The translations under genes and the position numbers were made by a program. The notes beneath the pieces are model-generated. The model worked only from the letters and a program-made list of their open reading frames with translations, had not been told where the DNA came from and did not search any database. A stretch of 64,000 bases of DNA from Nitrospinia bacterium (GTDB lineage: Bacteria > Nitrospinota > Nitrospinia > Nitrospinales > JAJDAT01): positions 248,001 through 312,000 of the forward strand of contig JAJDAT010000001.1 in the NCBI GenBank assembly GCA_029261715.1, read 5' to 3'. This document shows, one piece after another, positions 1 to 9,500 of the stretch (its first letter is position 1; the number at the start of each line of letters is the position of its first letter).

Positions 1-32
1 TGGTCGCCCTTCGAGAACCTCAGGGTGACATT
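1..32. repeat. Fragment of interspersed palindromic repeat family
   Basis: The window opens inside a copy of the CCTTCGAGA-CCTCAGGGTGACA arm. The same arm recurs at about 32827-32853 and in altered form at 46631-46675. Only the arm next to the first gene is visible. Confidence 0.6.
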
Positions 33-38
33 TTATAT

Positions 39-1520
39 ATGCACCCCATAATCAAAAAAACATTCGAAATTGACATCAGAGCCTTGGCCCTCTTTCGCAT
101 TGGATTTGGGATTATATTATTCTGGGATTTAGCGATTAGAGCAGTCGATTTAGAAAACCACTACACCGATTTTGGCGTTTTAAATAGAAGCGAAGCCTTC
201 AAAATATTAGACGACTACGCCTTTTCCATACATCTTGCAAACGGAACCCTATTCTTCCAAGCCATTTTATTCATCCTATCCTTTATTTTTGTCATTGGCC
301 TTATAACTGGGTACAAAACTCGCTTATCCATAATAATTAGTTGGTTCCTTCTGTTATCTCTGCAAAATAGAAACAACATGCTTTTAAACGGCGCCGATGG
401 ATTGAAAATCATTTTACTATTTTGGTCCGCCTTCCTACCCTTAGGCGCGCACTATTCAATAGATTCCATGTCTAACCAAAACTCTACGAATAAAAACGAT
501 ACCCATCTTTCATTAGCTGGAGCAGGCTTGCTAATAATGAGCGTAGCCATTTTCTTTTTTGCAGTTTTTTATAAAAATGGCGATGAATGGTACCCAGATG
601 GAACCGCTCTTTACTATGCGCTACATATAGGATCAAACGTCACTCATTTGGGGGTCTGGTTTCGCCAATTTGATTTCATCCTACAATGGGGATCGTATGC
701 CACATTAGTCTTAGAGTTTTTTGGACCTATCCTAATTTTCATCACGTGTTGGAACTATACAATTCGCTTAATCATGATTGGAATATTTATTTTATTTCAA
801 TCAAGCATTGCACTATTCCTGGCTATTGGAACTTATCCGTTCATAAACTTATTAACGCCTCTCCTATTTATTCCAAAGCAATATTGGGATATTTTTGAAA
901 CCAATTCCCTATTTATTAAGATTTCACATGGATTAAACACAACGTTTTCCAAGTTTAAATTCTTTACAGAAGCTTCAACAGAAAAAGAAAATCCGCTCAA
1001 CGCTAAACTTACCGATCGATTTTCATTTCTTATTTTAATTTTCTTAATTATTTGGAATATCACCGAGCTACCGCAAATAAATTATAAGGCGCCAAGATTA
1101 ATTGGTAACACCTTAACGTTTTTTGGGTTGAACCAAAATTGGAATATGTATGGGCCAAGACCTCATGACCATAGCGGCTGGTATCTCATTTCTGGTAAGC
1201 TAATGGATGGAAGCGAAGTAGACGTTACAAAGCGAAAAAAAGGAAAGACGGACTTTTCACGCCCACAATACCTTGTCGATACCTACCTTAGCGAAAGGTG
1301 GAGAAAGTATTTAGACCAGACACGGTTCCGCTACGATTCGCAACGGCAATTACTAAATTACGGAAGGTTCATTTGTCGGTCATGGAATCGCGGAAAACCT
1401 GAGAACGAAAAATTAGGGACTTTCAAAATCCATTTCATGTGGGAAAAAACATTACTCAATTACAAAAAAGCCGAGATCATAGACGAAATCCTCTGGCATC
1501 ACGACTGTTTTGCTCCTTGA
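39..1520 (+). CDS. HTTM-domain integral membrane protein (gamma-carboxylase-like)
   Basis: This is a 493-residue polytopic membrane protein. The N-terminal half has the layout of the HTTM (horizontally transferred transmembrane) domain: an opening helix at about residues 13-33, hydrophobic segments near 70-90 and 95-110, an N-rich loop (QNRNN), and a helix ending FLPLGAHYS. Further helices lie at about 160-180, 225-285 and 330-345. The C-terminal 130 residues are soluble and basic. HTTM proteins are related to vitamin-K-dependent gamma-carboxylase, but the bacterial members have no agreed function. The ATG has no clear ribosome binding site, and its frame stays open to the left edge. That upstream sequence is a repeat arm, so ATG at 39 is the likely start. 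No operon partner is visible, because the next gene begins 175 bp downstream. Confidence 0.78.
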   Translation: MHPIIKKTFEIDIRALALFRIGFGIILFWDLAIRAVDLENHYTDFGVLNRSEAFKILDDYAFSIHLANGTLFFQAILFILSFIFVIGLITGYKTRLSIIISWFLLLSLQNRNNMLLNGADGLKIILLFWSAFLPLGAHYSIDSMSNQNSTNKNDTHLSLAGAGLLIMSVAIFFFAVFYKNGDEWYPDGTALYYALHIGSNVTHLGVWFRQFDFILQWGSYATLVLEFFGPILIFITCWNYTIRLIMIGIFILFQSSIALFLAIGTYPFINLLTPLLFIPKQYWDIFETNSLFIKISHGLNTTFSKFKFFTEASTEKENPLNAKLTDRFSFLILIFLIIWNITELPQINYKAPRLIGNTLTFFGLNQNWNMYGPRPHDHSGWYLISGKLMDGSEVDVTKRKKGKTDFSRPQYLVDTYLSERWRKYLDQTRFRYDSQRQLLNYGRFICRSWNRGKPENEKLGTFKIHFMWEKTLLNYKKAEIIDEILWHHDCFAP

Positions 1521-1695
1521 TTAGAGAATAGTTTCGTCTGTCATGAATATCTCATTGGGTTAACCTAGACATTGAGTGTAAAGATAAAGTGTGGTAAATT
1601 CCAAGGAGAACTAAATAAAATTTTAGGTTTATTGAAAAACAACCTTATGAGAACTTTTATAAATTTTAATATTTCTGCAAACAATCCCAAGTGAT

Positions 1696-3657
1696 ATGAA
1701 AAATTTAACTTTGGATTCATTGTTACAGTCTATAAACCAGGATTCTAGCGTAAATAGCATAATTCAGTCCTCACCAGTATGTCATAAAATTTTTGATCCC
1801 GATTTCAAACTACGGTTTATGAGTCAAAGTGGCGTCTCTGCTTTGCATATTGAAAATATCAATGATTTTTATGGACATACTTTCCCTACTGATTCCGCTC
1901 CCCAAACTACTCGCGATATCGTAAATGAACATATGCATCTCGCCTCTAAGGGTGAGACCAATACAATTGAATATTCTTTTGAAGTAGATGGCAATGTTAT
2001 TTGGTACAGAACCACGATAAGTCCATTTTTTAACTCTGATGGTGATCTCATATACATCACAGCAGATTCTATGGACATCACCAGCAATAAAAAAATGGAG
2101 GAAACGAATAGAACCTTACTTGAAACAAGTCCTATTTGCCTCAAAGAAATTAGTAAAAATAATGGTTCGGGCTATATCCTGACCTACATGAGTCCCGCTG
2201 GCCAAAACCAGCTCAATGTAACAAATGAAGAACAAATTTATGGAAAGTCATATCCTTTTGAGTTCTATCCCACCGAAGCCAAGAAAGCCTTGACTAAGGC
2301 TATTGATGACGTCGTTAATACAGGCGAATCAATTCAAGTGGAATGTAAACTAGCTGATCTCAATGGAAATCCCTTGTGGTACCTTTCGACATTTTCTCCT
2401 CTAAGAAAAAATGAAGTTGGAGAGGTTGTCGCTGTAACAGGCGCTTCGCAGAATGTAACGGAAAAAGTAGTGAATCAAGTGGCTTTGGCTAAATCCAAAG
2501 AAGAAGCTGAGCGAGCAAACAAGGCCAAATCTGAATTCCTATCAAGGATGAGCCACGAACTACGCACACCTTTAAATGCAATTCTGGGATTCAGCCAAAT
2601 GATGAAATTGGAACCCAATATGGATCGAGAAGAAAGGGATAGTAGCGTCGAGCTTATATTTAATGCAGGAAATCATCTATTGGAACTTGTTGACGAGGTG
2701 TTGGATTTAAGCAAAATTGAGTCAGGCAATCTTTCCATAACTAAGGAAGATCTAAATGCCAATTTAAAGGTGGGAGATTTAATTTCTCAAATTCAACCTA
2801 TCGCAAAAGGAAAAGACATCACGATTTTGAATCGTCTTTCTGAGCGAGACGACCTTATTATTAAAGCAGACAAAAAAGCCTTCAACCAAATCATACTCAA
2901 CCTTTTAAACAACGCAGTTCAATATAATAACAAAGCCGGTTTAATCACAGTAGATGGGGGGATGTCTGGCAACGATAAAATATGGATCAGTATTTCAGAT
3001 ACCGGTCCTGGCATAGCAAAAGAAAACATGGAAAAACTCTTTGAACCTTTTAATCGGCTGGGGAAAGAATTTAGCGAAATTAAAGGCACCGGTATTGGCC
3101 TTAGCATAAGCAAAGTTCTGATAGAACTTTTAGGCGGTACAATATCCGCAGAAAGTGATCTTGGAAATGGATGTTGTTTTAAAGTTGTATTACCAGTGGG
3201 AATTAAAAAAAGCGTAAGCAATGACAGCTCTAACTTGGAATCAAATATTGTAAAGACAAACATTGAATCCAAGAATTATAAAATACTTTATATTGAAAAC
3301 AACTATCCCAACTTGAAATTAGTTGAGAGAATACTTAAATCCGATTCTAAAATTAGTTTTTTTTCAGCCAAGCATCCAAAAGACGGAATCGAATTAGCGA
3401 AGACTGATCCACCTCATTTAATTCTTATGGATATGGAATTGCCGGATATGGATGGAACTACCGTTTTTTCCGAACTTCAAAAATTCAAGGAAACACGCGA
3501 TATTCCTGTTATCGCTTTAACTGCTCAGGCAATGCAGGATGATATTGATAAGGCTATGAATTCTGGTTTTAGAGATTACATTACCAAACCTTTTGATGTC
3601 CAAGATTTCTTAGAAAAAATTAACAATGTATTAAATGAAGATAACGCTGAGAATTAA
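1696..3657 (+). CDS. Hybrid sensor histidine kinase, PAS-PAS-HisKA-HATPase-REC
   Basis: This 653-residue protein has no membrane segment, so it is probably a cytoplasmic sensor. Two PAS-like domains span about residues 15-130 and 140-255. A linker (AEEANKAKSEF type) leads to the dimerisation/phosphoacceptor helix with MSHELRTPLNAILGF, phospho-histidine H287. The HATPase domain spans about 385-505, with the N box (NLLNNAVQY) and the G boxes DTGPGIA and GTGIGLSI. A receiver domain occupies about 535-650, with phosphoacceptor D579 in MDMELPDMDG and the conserved lysine in YITKPFD. The receiver's acidic pocket reads YIENN, so one of the usual two acidic residues is Asn. Phosphorylation may therefore be altered. 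The domain order matches the kinase at 40839-42914, which suggests paralogues. Signal and target are unknown. Confidence 0.9.
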   Translation: MKNLTLDSLLQSINQDSSVNSIIQSSPVCHKIFDPDFKLRFMSQSGVSALHIENINDFYGHTFPTDSAPQTTRDIVNEHMHLASKGETNTIEYSFEVDGNVIWYRTTISPFFNSDGDLIYITADSMDITSNKKMEETNRTLLETSPICLKEISKNNGSGYILTYMSPAGQNQLNVTNEEQIYGKSYPFEFYPTEAKKALTKAIDDVVNTGESIQVECKLADLNGNPLWYLSTFSPLRKNEVGEVVAVTGASQNVTEKVVNQVALAKSKEEAERANKAKSEFLSRMSHELRTPLNAILGFSQMMKLEPNMDREERDSSVELIFNAGNHLLELVDEVLDLSKIESGNLSITKEDLNANLKVGDLISQIQPIAKGKDITILNRLSERDDLIIKADKKAFNQIILNLLNNAVQYNNKAGLITVDGGMSGNDKIWISISDTGPGIAKENMEKLFEPFNRLGKEFSEIKGTGIGLSISKVLIELLGGTISAESDLGNGCCFKVVLPVGIKKSVSNDSSNLESNIVKTNIESKNYKILYIENNYPNLKLVERILKSDSKISFFSAKHPKDGIELAKTDPPHLILMDMELPDMDGTTVFSELQKFKETRDIPVIALTAQAMQDDIDKAMNSGFRDYITKPFDVQDFLEKINNVLNEDNAEN

Positions 3658-3760
3658 CTTCATTGATTTAAGTGAAGCTCCGTAAAAACAAAGTTAATAT
3701 TCCTCAATAAATCTACCCCCCCTACCCATTCCTCTATATAAACTTCAATAAAGATGTGTA

Positions 3761-3789
3761 TTATTCAGTAGCTAAAAAAATGATATAAT
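3761..3789 (+). promoter_or_regulatory. Candidate sigma-70 promoter of trpS operon
   Basis: A perfect TATAAT at 3784-3789 is preceded, after a 17-bp spacer, by TTATTC at 3761-3766, which is a weak -35 match. It lies about 85 bp upstream of the trpS ATG in the 217-bp gap after the kinase gene. This is inferred from sequence only. Confidence 0.4.
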
Positions 3790-3874
3790 CCTGGGTTTCT
3801 TAATTTAGATTAAAAATAAACCCCTAATACAAATCTTTACGGCTATATAAAAATCAATTGGAGTAATGCTTTAA

Positions 3875-4858
3875 ATGGAAAGTCAAAAACCTGAAAGAAT
3901 CTTGTCCGGTATCCAACCCAGTGGCGACTTACACCTCGGCAACTACTTTGGAGCTATAGAGCAATTTACAAGAAGACAGGATAGAGGCGATGAACTCTTT
4001 ATTTTCGTCGCGGATTGGCATTCCTTAACCACGATTAAAAAGGCCGACGATTTAAGAAAAAATGTTCTCCAAATTGTCGCCGCTTATATGGCCTTCGGTT
4101 TGGACGCGGACAAAACCACGCTTTACAAGCAATCAGATATCCCTGAGATACAGGAAATAACTTGGATTCTAAGCTGCCAAGCTAATATGAGTCGATTGCA
4201 AAACGCTCACTCATATAAAGATAAGGTCGCCAAAGGCATCGGCGCAAGCGTAGGACTATTTACCTACCCTGTACTCATGGCGGCTGATATTCTTTGCGTT
4301 CAATCAGATGTTGTTCCTGTAGGTAAAGATCAGAAACAACATGTAGAAATATCTAGAGAATTGGCCGAAAAGTTCAACAAAGCCTATGGCAAAACGCTTA
4401 AAGTTCCCAAGGTCGAAACGCCCGAAGAAATAGCCGTTATACCTGGAACAGACGGACAAAAAATGAGCAAGAGCTATGGCAACACCATCGATTTATTCGT
4501 TACCGATAAAAAACTAAAGAAACAAGTTAACAGCATCGTCACCAAACCAATCGACCAGGGACAACCGCTTGGCTGGGAGACCTGTAACGTATTTAAACTA
4601 TACAAGCTGTTTAGCTCGGCAAGCGAAGTTGAAGAATTAAAGAAGAAGTACGAAGAAGGATCAATTGGCTATGGACACGCCAAGGCTGAACTCTTAGAAA
4701 AAATCCACGAGAAGTTTGATCCCGCTCGCAAAGAGTTTGCGCGACTGCTCGAAAATAAAGACGAAATCGAAAAAGTACTAACGATAGGAAAAGAAAGAGC
4801 TGGCGAAGTGGTTCGTAAAACATTGGCGACAATGCGAGAAAAGGTAGGACTAGCATGA
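3875..4858 (+). CDS. trpS: Tryptophanyl-tRNA synthetase
   Basis: This 327-residue class I aminoacyl-tRNA synthetase charges tRNA-Trp in the cytoplasm. The N-terminal signature GIQPSGDLHLGNYFGAI contains the HIGH-like HLGN motif. The KMSKS loop is intact (DGQKMSKSYGNTI, about residues 193-205). The length is normal for bacterial TrpS. A GGAG element lies about 11 bp upstream of the ATG. The stop codon overlaps the start of the next gene (ATGA at 4855-4858), so the two are almost certainly co-transcribed and translationally coupled. Confidence 0.97.
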   Translation: MESQKPERILSGIQPSGDLHLGNYFGAIEQFTRRQDRGDELFIFVADWHSLTTIKKADDLRKNVLQIVAAYMAFGLDADKTTLYKQSDIPEIQEITWILSCQANMSRLQNAHSYKDKVAKGIGASVGLFTYPVLMAADILCVQSDVVPVGKDQKQHVEISRELAEKFNKAYGKTLKVPKVETPEEIAVIPGTDGQKMSKSYGNTIDLFVTDKKLKKQVNSIVTKPIDQGQPLGWETCNVFKLYKLFSSASEVEELKKKYEEGSIGYGHAKAELLEKIHEKFDPARKEFARLLENKDEIEKVLTIGKERAGEVVRKTLATMREKVGLA

Positions 4859-6000
4859 GCGGAAAAGAAGACCCCGCCTGGGAAGAAAAGTTAGAACAAG
4901 CGCGTAAAAACGTTGAAGAAGTTACCGATAACATAATCGATAATTTCTTTAAACGACAAAAACTGATGCGCGAGATTGCCGACGCAAAAAGTCAAAAAGG
5001 TGACGAGCAACCCATATTCCAACATCAACGCGAAGTTAACTTGATCAACAAATACGTTGAGAGAGCAAAAAAAGAAAACATAAACGCGACGATGGTAGAA
5101 CTATTAGTCGGCGAGTTAATGTCATTTGGTAAATGGGAACAAGGCAAAATTTTAAACCGAAAAGGTTATTTAAATACCGATCCGGAAAACCCAGAAGTCC
5201 TCAAAACCAACTTAAAAAAACTGACCGCCCAAGTCGCGAAACACTATGATGCCTATGATAAAGAATGGAACGCGACAACTCACATAATTAATCGCGAGCG
5301 CGAATGCATTAAAGAAGCTTTTAAAGTTTCAACCCCTGAAGAAAAACACGATTTGGCAATCGACCTGGGATGCGCCAATGGCGACTCCACAGAATGGCTA
5401 TCCAAAAACTTTAAGAGAGTAATCGGTTATGACATCAGTCCAGAATTCATCTCAATCGCGAGAGAAAAGAATTTACCCTCAGTTGAATTCAAAGAAGTCG
5501 ATTTAGAAAATGGAATCCCTCAAGATGATAATTCAGTAGATTTAGTTTTAGCCAATTTTGGTTCGGCTTCCGAAGTTTCGTCAAACATATTTGTAGAAAC
5601 ATCCAGAGTATTAAAGGTAGGCGGCAAAGCGTTTTTAAGCTTTTATAACGAAGAAGCGATTGCTAATAAATGGTGGCGTCCTTGGACGAACGCCTTCCCA
5701 ATCATGATCAATCCTGCCAACAACACGCTAGACGTGGAATACAAAGGAACTGTATATACCATAAAAGCCATCCCCGCCACGGCGCAAACTATCCAACGTC
5801 AAGCGGAAGAGAACGGTTTAAAAGTTTCTAAGGTGAGCGGCTCCAATTATTTTTGGGATTTTTGTCCCTCGTTATTCTTCCATGAGGAGTTTGGAGCAGA
5901 AGACAAAGTTATTCAATCTATCGCCGAGCACGAAATCAAAACCGAAGAAACCCCACCCTTCCTCGGTCAATACATCCAAACCATCCTCGAAAAGCGGTAA
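4855..6000 (+). CDS. Chorismate mutase (AroQ-type) fused to SAM-dependent methyltransferase
   Basis: This is a 381-residue two-domain protein. Residues about 10-100 form an all-helical AroQ-type chorismate mutase domain. Aligned by eye to the E. coli P-protein mutase, the active-site residues Arg11, Arg28, Lys39, Arg51 and Glu52 correspond to R17, R34, K45, R59 and E60, so the domain looks catalytically competent for chorismate to prephenate. Residues about 145-381 are a class I methyltransferase fold with motif I AIDLGCANGDS (168-178), the acidic strand end IGYDIS, and a motif-IV-like LVLANFG. The ATG overlaps the trpS stop by 4 bp. This fusion is not a standard aromatic-pathway arrangement. 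The methyl acceptor is unknown. One speculative role is a prephenate-dependent SAM modification, as in CmoA (carboxy-SAM synthase), but CmoA signature residues were not identified. Confidence 0.8.
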   Translation: MSGKEDPAWEEKLEQARKNVEEVTDNIIDNFFKRQKLMREIADAKSQKGDEQPIFQHQREVNLINKYVERAKKENINATMVELLVGELMSFGKWEQGKILNRKGYLNTDPENPEVLKTNLKKLTAQVAKHYDAYDKEWNATTHIINRERECIKEAFKVSTPEEKHDLAIDLGCANGDSTEWLSKNFKRVIGYDISPEFISIAREKNLPSVEFKEVDLENGIPQDDNSVDLVLANFGSASEVSSNIFVETSRVLKVGGKAFLSFYNEEAIANKWWRPWTNAFPIMINPANNTLDVEYKGTVYTIKAIPATAQTIQRQAEENGLKVSKVSGSNYFWDFCPSLFFHEEFGAEDKVIQSIAEHEIKTEETPPFLGQYIQTILEKR

Positions 6001-6017
6001 CGCAGATTTACGCTTTT

Positions 6018-6110
6018 AGGTTTTGAAGATTGAAACATAAATTGAAAAATCGATTTTATTTAATCCCAATCCCATAATTTTTCATCCTGGCGAGGCCTAT
6101 CGAGAGCGTA
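6018..6110 (+). repeat. Repeat copy left of giant gene (direct-repeat partner of 31124-31212)
   Basis: The sequence runs through GTTTTGAAG-TTGAAAC, then GATTTTATTTAA, CCCA-CCCAT, and a CATCCTG arm. The same succession appears in the same orientation at 31124-31212, just beyond the giant gene. The two copies differ by scattered substitutions and small indels. Confidence 0.65.
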
Positions 6111-6428
6111 GAAACGCCACCCAGAGTTCCGATATTTACATCCCGAAAATATCAAAGAAAACTACTACTGCCTCCCTCCTCTTCCCCCTTTTTGCAGATT
6201 TTTTACTCTAAAACTGTATTTAGAAATCAAAAAAAGTGATTTTTTTTTCATTTTTTTTCGGAAATCCAACAACACATCAAAATACAAATTTAAAGATTTA
6301 GGCAATTATCAATTTCTTTCAAAAATCAGGTTTTTCCCTATCAAACGTACACAAAAAATCAAATGATTTTTAATGCACTATTCCGCAAAGCGAAAAACAT
6401 TGATAATCGGGAAATTATCGGATAAGAA

Positions 6429-6456
6429 TTGGACTTTTGCATAAAAAAAATATACA
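6429..6456 (+). promoter_or_regulatory. Possible promoter of giant exoprotein gene
   Basis: TTGGAC (6429-6434), a 16-bp spacer and TATACA (6451-6456) form a weak sigma-70-like pair about 110 bp before the ATG. Other AT-rich hexamers nearby (TATAAC at about 6471) are alternatives. Confidence 0.25.
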
Positions 6457-6568
6457 TTAGAGCTTAAAATATAACAATTTATGGGCTTAAAAGTTATTTC
6501 AAGTTTTAAAATAAAATTAACTTTAACTATTATTCCACGACTTCTAAAATTTCCTGTTACCAATAATA

Positions 6569-9500
6569 ATGGATAATTTGATACATAGATCACAAAAAAA
6601 GTTCTCCAAGCCGAACACATCTTTATTTCTGCTTCGGTTATGGGTTGGGTTTTTAGTTTATTTGATTGGTGGCTTGCCTACCCTAGTATACGCGTTGCCT
6701 CAAGATGGTCAGATTGTCGCAGGACAAGGAACCATACAGCAACCCTCTTCCACCGAAATGATCGTCAATCAGTCTTCCGAAAAAATGATCGCCGATTGGA
6801 AGAGTTTTGGCATTGGAAAGCAAGAGTCGGTTCTATTTAACCAGCCTGGTTCAAACTCTGTCGCCTTAAACCGAGTCTTAGGCGCAAACCCCAGTGATAT
6901 TCTGGGGAAGTTATCCGCTAATGGACAGATTTTCCTGACAAATCCTTCTGGAATTATTTTTGGTCAAAACGCCCGCGTAAATGTTGGCGGTTTAATGGCG
7001 ACTACCCTAGGCATTTCTAATAAAGACTTTTTAAGCGGCAACTATAATTTCACGCAAGATCCAAGCAAAGCATTAGCGTCCATTATTAATAAAGGTCAAA
7101 TTGAATCTTCCGGTTATGTAGGGCTCCTCGCTCCTAATGTCGAAAATCGTGGAACTATTATTGCCAACGCTGGTTCGGTTGCAATGGGTTCTGGCAATGC
7201 AGCCTCCTTAGACTTTATTGGCGACGGTCTCATTAACTTTGCCATCACAGAACCTGTCAAAGGAGAAGTGTTGGACGAAGAAGGCAACGTCATTGAACAC
7301 CGCGTTTTAAATACTGGGAAAATACAATCAGGATATGTTGCTCTTACCGCTAAAAACGCCAGCGATGTCATTAAAAATGTAGTCAACAACACTGGGGTTA
7401 TAGAGGCCTATTCCGCTGTAGAAAAAGATGGCGAGATTTACTTAATGGCCGAAGGCGGCGAGGTTTCAGTTTCAGGAACCTTAGACGCCTCTGGTAAAGG
7501 AGCGGGAGAAAAAGGTGGAACCGTACATATATTAGGAGACGAAGTCAAACTGGATAACGCCACCATTGACGCTTCTGGCGATGCAGGCGGCGGAACGGTT
7601 TTAGTCGGCGGAGACTATCAAGGCAAAGGTTCTATACAAACAGCCAACAACACCCAAGTAAGCGCAGATACACAAATCAATGCAGACGCAATTTCCAAAG
7701 GGAATGGCGGGAAGATAATTATTTGGTCGGAAAACTCAACCATAACGAAAGGAATATTGACCGCCCGAGGCGGCTCAATTAGTGGAAACGGTGGATTGAT
7801 TGAAACTTCTGGAAAAAACAATCTCGTCGTCACCAAAGCGGCAGACGTCTCGGCAAAGAACGGATTGGCCGGTACCTGGTTATTAGACCCCCGTAATATA
7901 GAAATCACCAGCGCAACTAGCGGAGTTGATCAAAACGGCGGTGAGTTCACTCCAAATTCCGACAGCTCTACCGTCGATGTCGCTTTAATCAATCAAGCTC
8001 TTAATAATGGAACTAGCGTTGTCATCACAACCGGCACAGACGGAGACCAAGAAGGTAATATCACCGTCACCGCTGCCATTTTAAAATCATCAGGTGGAAA
8101 CACCTCTTTAACATTAAATGCCGCTGGAAAAATTATCGTCAATAATACGATCACTTCCACATCTGGAAACTTAGACGTTAATTTAATAGCTAAATCTGAT
8201 ATCGACATCAATGCGGCTATTTCCACCAATGGCGGCAACTTCTTCGCAGATACTGGCAGCGGATCTTCCACCCCTCATATATGCGGAGTCGCTCCTGCAA
8301 TCAACCATGTTTCTGGAACTCCAACTCAATCCAGTTCAACCAAGATTACTATCAGCTCCGACATCAACACAAACGGCGGAGACGTGACTCTTGGAGACGC
8401 TAATGGAACGGAAACTGTCGCTCTGATTGGCGCAGGACTTATTGAAGCGGCTCAAAAGAAATCCAAAATCATTTTTGATGGCGGGACAATCAACCAAGCT
8501 AAAGACCTGAATATCAATTCGGATATTGTGATAACTCAGGTTCAAAACCTAAGCCTTTCAGCCACTAACGACATAAACTTTAAAGGATCGGTATTAATAG
8601 ATCCAGATGCTCCTCCCCTTACTCTTGCAAACCTTATTCTAAATGCTGATAGCGACGCCGATGGATCAGGCGACTTGATTGTTTTTGAAGAATCAACAAT
8701 AACCCCTGGCGGAACGGTAACGATTACGGCTAACGACATCGATTTACAGGGTGAAATTAACGCTTCAACAACAATCCTAGTTTCCGATAACGGCACAATA
8801 GGTTTGGGTAACGCTACTGGGGATATGACCTTAAGCGGCGCCGAGTTAAACAGAATTAATGGCCTTGCTTTGACGATTGGTTCTTTTAGCAACGGGGATA
8901 TTATCGTAGATGGATTTGATCGAGTCTTTTCATCTTTTGTATCTGCCACGACTTTGAATTCTGGCGGAGATATTACCTTTCAGAATACAGATTCCACCAT
9001 TAGTCATTTGACGGCCAACGCTAACGCCAATATTAACGTTAACCACATATTAAATGTCATTGGAGACTTTGTAGCGGTTGCCGATCACGATAACAGCGGA
9101 GCGGGTGACTTTACCCTCGCATCTGGATTTACCTTAGTTGCCTTAGGTGACCTGACTGTTACAGCGGTCAACATTTTCCAAAATGGAGATTTTAGCTCTG
9201 CCGGTACCTTAACGTTAAACGGCAACGTATTAATAACAGGTCCGGTTAACCTCACCGCTGCAGATGGAATAATTATCACCAACGACCTCATTAATAACGG
9301 AACTATCACTATCGACGCCGACACTGATAGAGATGGAACGGGCGATTTCACTCTAAATTCCGGTATTCAAATTGTTTCCAATAATAATGACATTTCAATT
9401 ACGGCTAACGATTTTATTATCAATGGAACGATTAATAGCGGCATCGGGACTTTAAGCCTAATATCTTCCGTTAACAGTACCACTATAGGAATTGGCGGCG

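Larger units (their letters stand above)
6001..6568. other. Intergenic region upstream of giant exoprotein gene
   Basis: This 568-bp, very AT-rich stretch contains a repeat copy at 6018-6110, then poly-T/poly-A tracts around 6230-6260 and a possible promoter near 6429-6456. The only ORF here (minus strand, 6378-6620) overlaps the exoprotein start and looks spurious. No clear terminator for the trpS operon is visible. Confidence 0.6.

Noticed and set aside
6378-6620. 80-codon minus-strand ORF upstream of and overlapping the exoprotein start
   Set aside because: It lies in AT-rich DNA, has no family similarity and overlaps a well-supported start.
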